Below are positions 62,928 to 64,000 of a DNA stretch of 64,000 nucleotides, one piece after another. Below the pieces are notes generated by a model, which was not told the origin of the DNA, did no database searches, and worked only from the letters and a program-made list of their open reading frames with translations. Both the position numbers and the translations under genes were made by a program. Source of the DNA: Candidatus Corynebacterium faecigallinarum (GTDB lineage: Bacteria > Actinomycetota > Actinomycetes > Mycobacteriales > Mycobacteriaceae); NCBI GenBank assembly GCA_019120175.1, contig DWVP01000009.1, forward strand, positions 79,236 through 143,235. The letters run 5' to 3'. Each line of letters opens with the position of its first letter. The stretch's first letter is position 1.

Positions 62928-63953
62928 ATGGCAACCGGAGTCCCGGAACCCACCCAGACCCCCGACGGGCCGGCCTACGAAGGCCGTCTGCTCGACCGCC
63001 CCGACGAGGAGGTCGTCGACCAGGGCGTCAGCTTCGACGTCAAGACCCTCATGAGCCGCCGAGTCTTCCTCGGCGTCGGCGCCGCCGGTGTCGGCTCGCT
63101 GGCACTGGTCGCCTGCTCGACCGACGGGTCCAGCAGCGCAGCCTCCTCCACCGCCGACAGCACCGCCGCCGCAGCGTCCGGCGACCTGCCGTCCGGCGAG
63201 ATCCCGGACGAGACCGCCGGCCCGTACCCGGCAGACGGCTCGAACGGGCCGGACATCCTGGAGGAGTCCGGCATCGAACGCAGCGATATCCGCTCCAGCA
63301 TCGGGGAAGACGACCCGGTCGACGGCGTGCCGCTGGAGTTCACCCTCACCATCACCGACATGGATAATGACGACGCGCCCTTCGAGGGCGTGGCCGTCTA
63401 CGCCTGGCACTGCGATGCCGAGGGGCGCTACTCCATGTACTCCGAGGGCGTGGAGGACGCCACCTGGCTGCGCGGAGTGCAAGTCGCCGACGCGAACGGC
63501 CAGGTCACCTATACCTCCATCGTCCCCGCCTGCTACACGGGACGCTGGCCGCACATCCACTTCGAGGTCTACCCCGACATCGACTCGATCGACGACGCGG
63601 AGAACGCGATCTCCACCTCGCAGCTTGCGCTGCCGGAGGACGTCGTCACCGAGGTCTACGAGCTCGACACCTACGAGGGCTCCACCGAGAACCTCGCGCA
63701 GGTCACCCTCGACTCCGACAACGTCTTCGGCGATGACGGTGGGGAGCTGCAGATGGCCACCATGGCCGGTGACATCGACTCCGGTTTCACCGCATCGCTC
63801 ACCGTCCGGGTCGACACCACGACCGAGCCGACCGGCGGGGCGGCCCCTGACGGTGGAGGCGAGGGTGGCGCAGGTGGCCCCGGTGGCCCCGGTGGTGAGC
63901 CCCCGGCAGGGGAGCCGCCGGCCGACATGCCGGACCAGGACGCCGCTGCGTAA
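62928..63953 (+). CDS. Tat-exported lipoprotein, intradiol ring-cleavage dioxygenase-like
   Basis: A 341-aa protein. An unusually long polar N-region (42 residues) precedes the twin-arginine motif SRRVFLGVGAAG and the lipobox LVAC (Cys63). A Ser/Ala/Thr linker leads to the dioxygenase fold: IPDETAGPYPADGSNGPDIL (first Fe-ligand tyrosine), GVAVYAWHCDAEGRYSMYSE and PACYTGRWPHIHFEVYPDID (Tyr, His, His ligands). All four non-haem Fe(III) ligands appear present. The last 40 residues are Gly/Pro-rich (GGEGGAGGPGGPGGEPP). Cytoplasmic homologues cleave catechols; exported ones have unknown substrates. The start follows AAGGAGAAGA. Confidence 0.9.
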   Translation: MATGVPEPTQTPDGPAYEGRLLDRPDEEVVDQGVSFDVKTLMSRRVFLGVGAAGVGSLALVACSTDGSSSAASSTADSTAAAASGDLPSGEIPDETAGPYPADGSNGPDILEESGIERSDIRSSIGEDDPVDGVPLEFTLTITDMDNDDAPFEGVAVYAWHCDAEGRYSMYSEGVEDATWLRGVQVADANGQVTYTSIVPACYTGRWPHIHFEVYPDIDSIDDAENAISTSQLALPEDVVTEVYELDTYEGSTENLAQVTLDSDNVFGDDGGELQMATMAGDIDSGFTASLTVRVDTTTEPTGGAAPDGGGEGGAGGPGGPGGEPPAGEPPADMPDQDAAA

Positions 63954-64000
63954 CCCACCTACCCGAGCCCGCCCCGACAGTCCACCCGAGCCCGCCCACC

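Overview
The window is GC-rich and reads as chromosome of a mycolic-acid actinobacterium, almost certainly a high-GC Corynebacterium. The evidence is a GTP-type PEP carboxykinase next to trmB, an AftD-type arabinofuranosyltransferase followed by a DUF2613-like protein, and the methyltransferase / glycosyltransferase / polytopic membrane protein / DUF3068 / acyltransferase set that supports trehalose mycolate and arabinogalactan biogenesis in Corynebacteriales. The species is not determined; a relative of the C. variabile / C. terpenotabidum group is only a guess.

Layout. 1-5.4 kb: NYN-domain protein and trmB (minus), two uncharacterised genes, pckG and a DoxX-like protein (plus). 5.5-6.2 kb: scrambled remnants of a LysE exporter and a sugar O-acetyltransferase. 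6.2-15 kb: glycerate kinase and acetolactate decarboxylase, a secreted alpha/beta hydrolase, a thiosulfate-transporter/TusA fusion, a YihY/BrkB protein, a DedA protein and a DUF2236 (MpaB-like) protein. 15.3-18.8 kb: a fatty-acid beta-oxidation pair (minus). 19.1-33.4 kb: the mycolate/arabinogalactan cluster, interrupted by an unknown S1-like/coiled-coil gene with a small HTH reading frame, an SGNH-hydrolase remnant, and a TetR gene facing a broken DoxX gene. 33.4-37.2 kb: universal stress protein, GH3 lipoprotein and VanW-domain protein. 37.2-38.1 kb: non-coding and rich in inverted repeats. 38.1-52.1 kb: an exopolysaccharide/capsule locus with sugar transferase, glycosyltransferase, a continuous polymerase-like/BY-kinase reading frame, flippase, a glycosyltransferase/pyruvyltransferase fusion, two acyltransferases, an LMW tyrosine phosphatase, a DUF218 protein and a decayed acyltransferase copy. 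52.4-57.2 kb: a DHA2 exporter, then three consecutive pseudogenes (XRE regulator, PRISE-type reductase, siderophore-binding lipoprotein). 57.3-62.7 kb: putA and a divergent GntR-type regulator. 62.9-64 kb: a Tat-exported lipoprotein related to intradiol dioxygenases.

How the genes work together. The exopolysaccharide locus contains most parts of a Wzx/Wzy-type pathway: lipid-linked initiation, chain extension, pyruvyl and acyl decoration, flipping, polymerisation, and chain-length control by a BY-kinase with a likely cognate phosphatase. The 19-33 kb block builds and exports the mycolate/arabinogalactan envelope. The most unusual observations are the in-frame joining of a polymerase-like membrane region to the BY-kinase through a 9-bp minisatellite, an 84-bp palindromic dispersed repeat present twice, the unknown two-part module at 20-22 kb, several helical-turn-spaced tandem repeats near promoters, and seven pseudogene loci in 64 kb.
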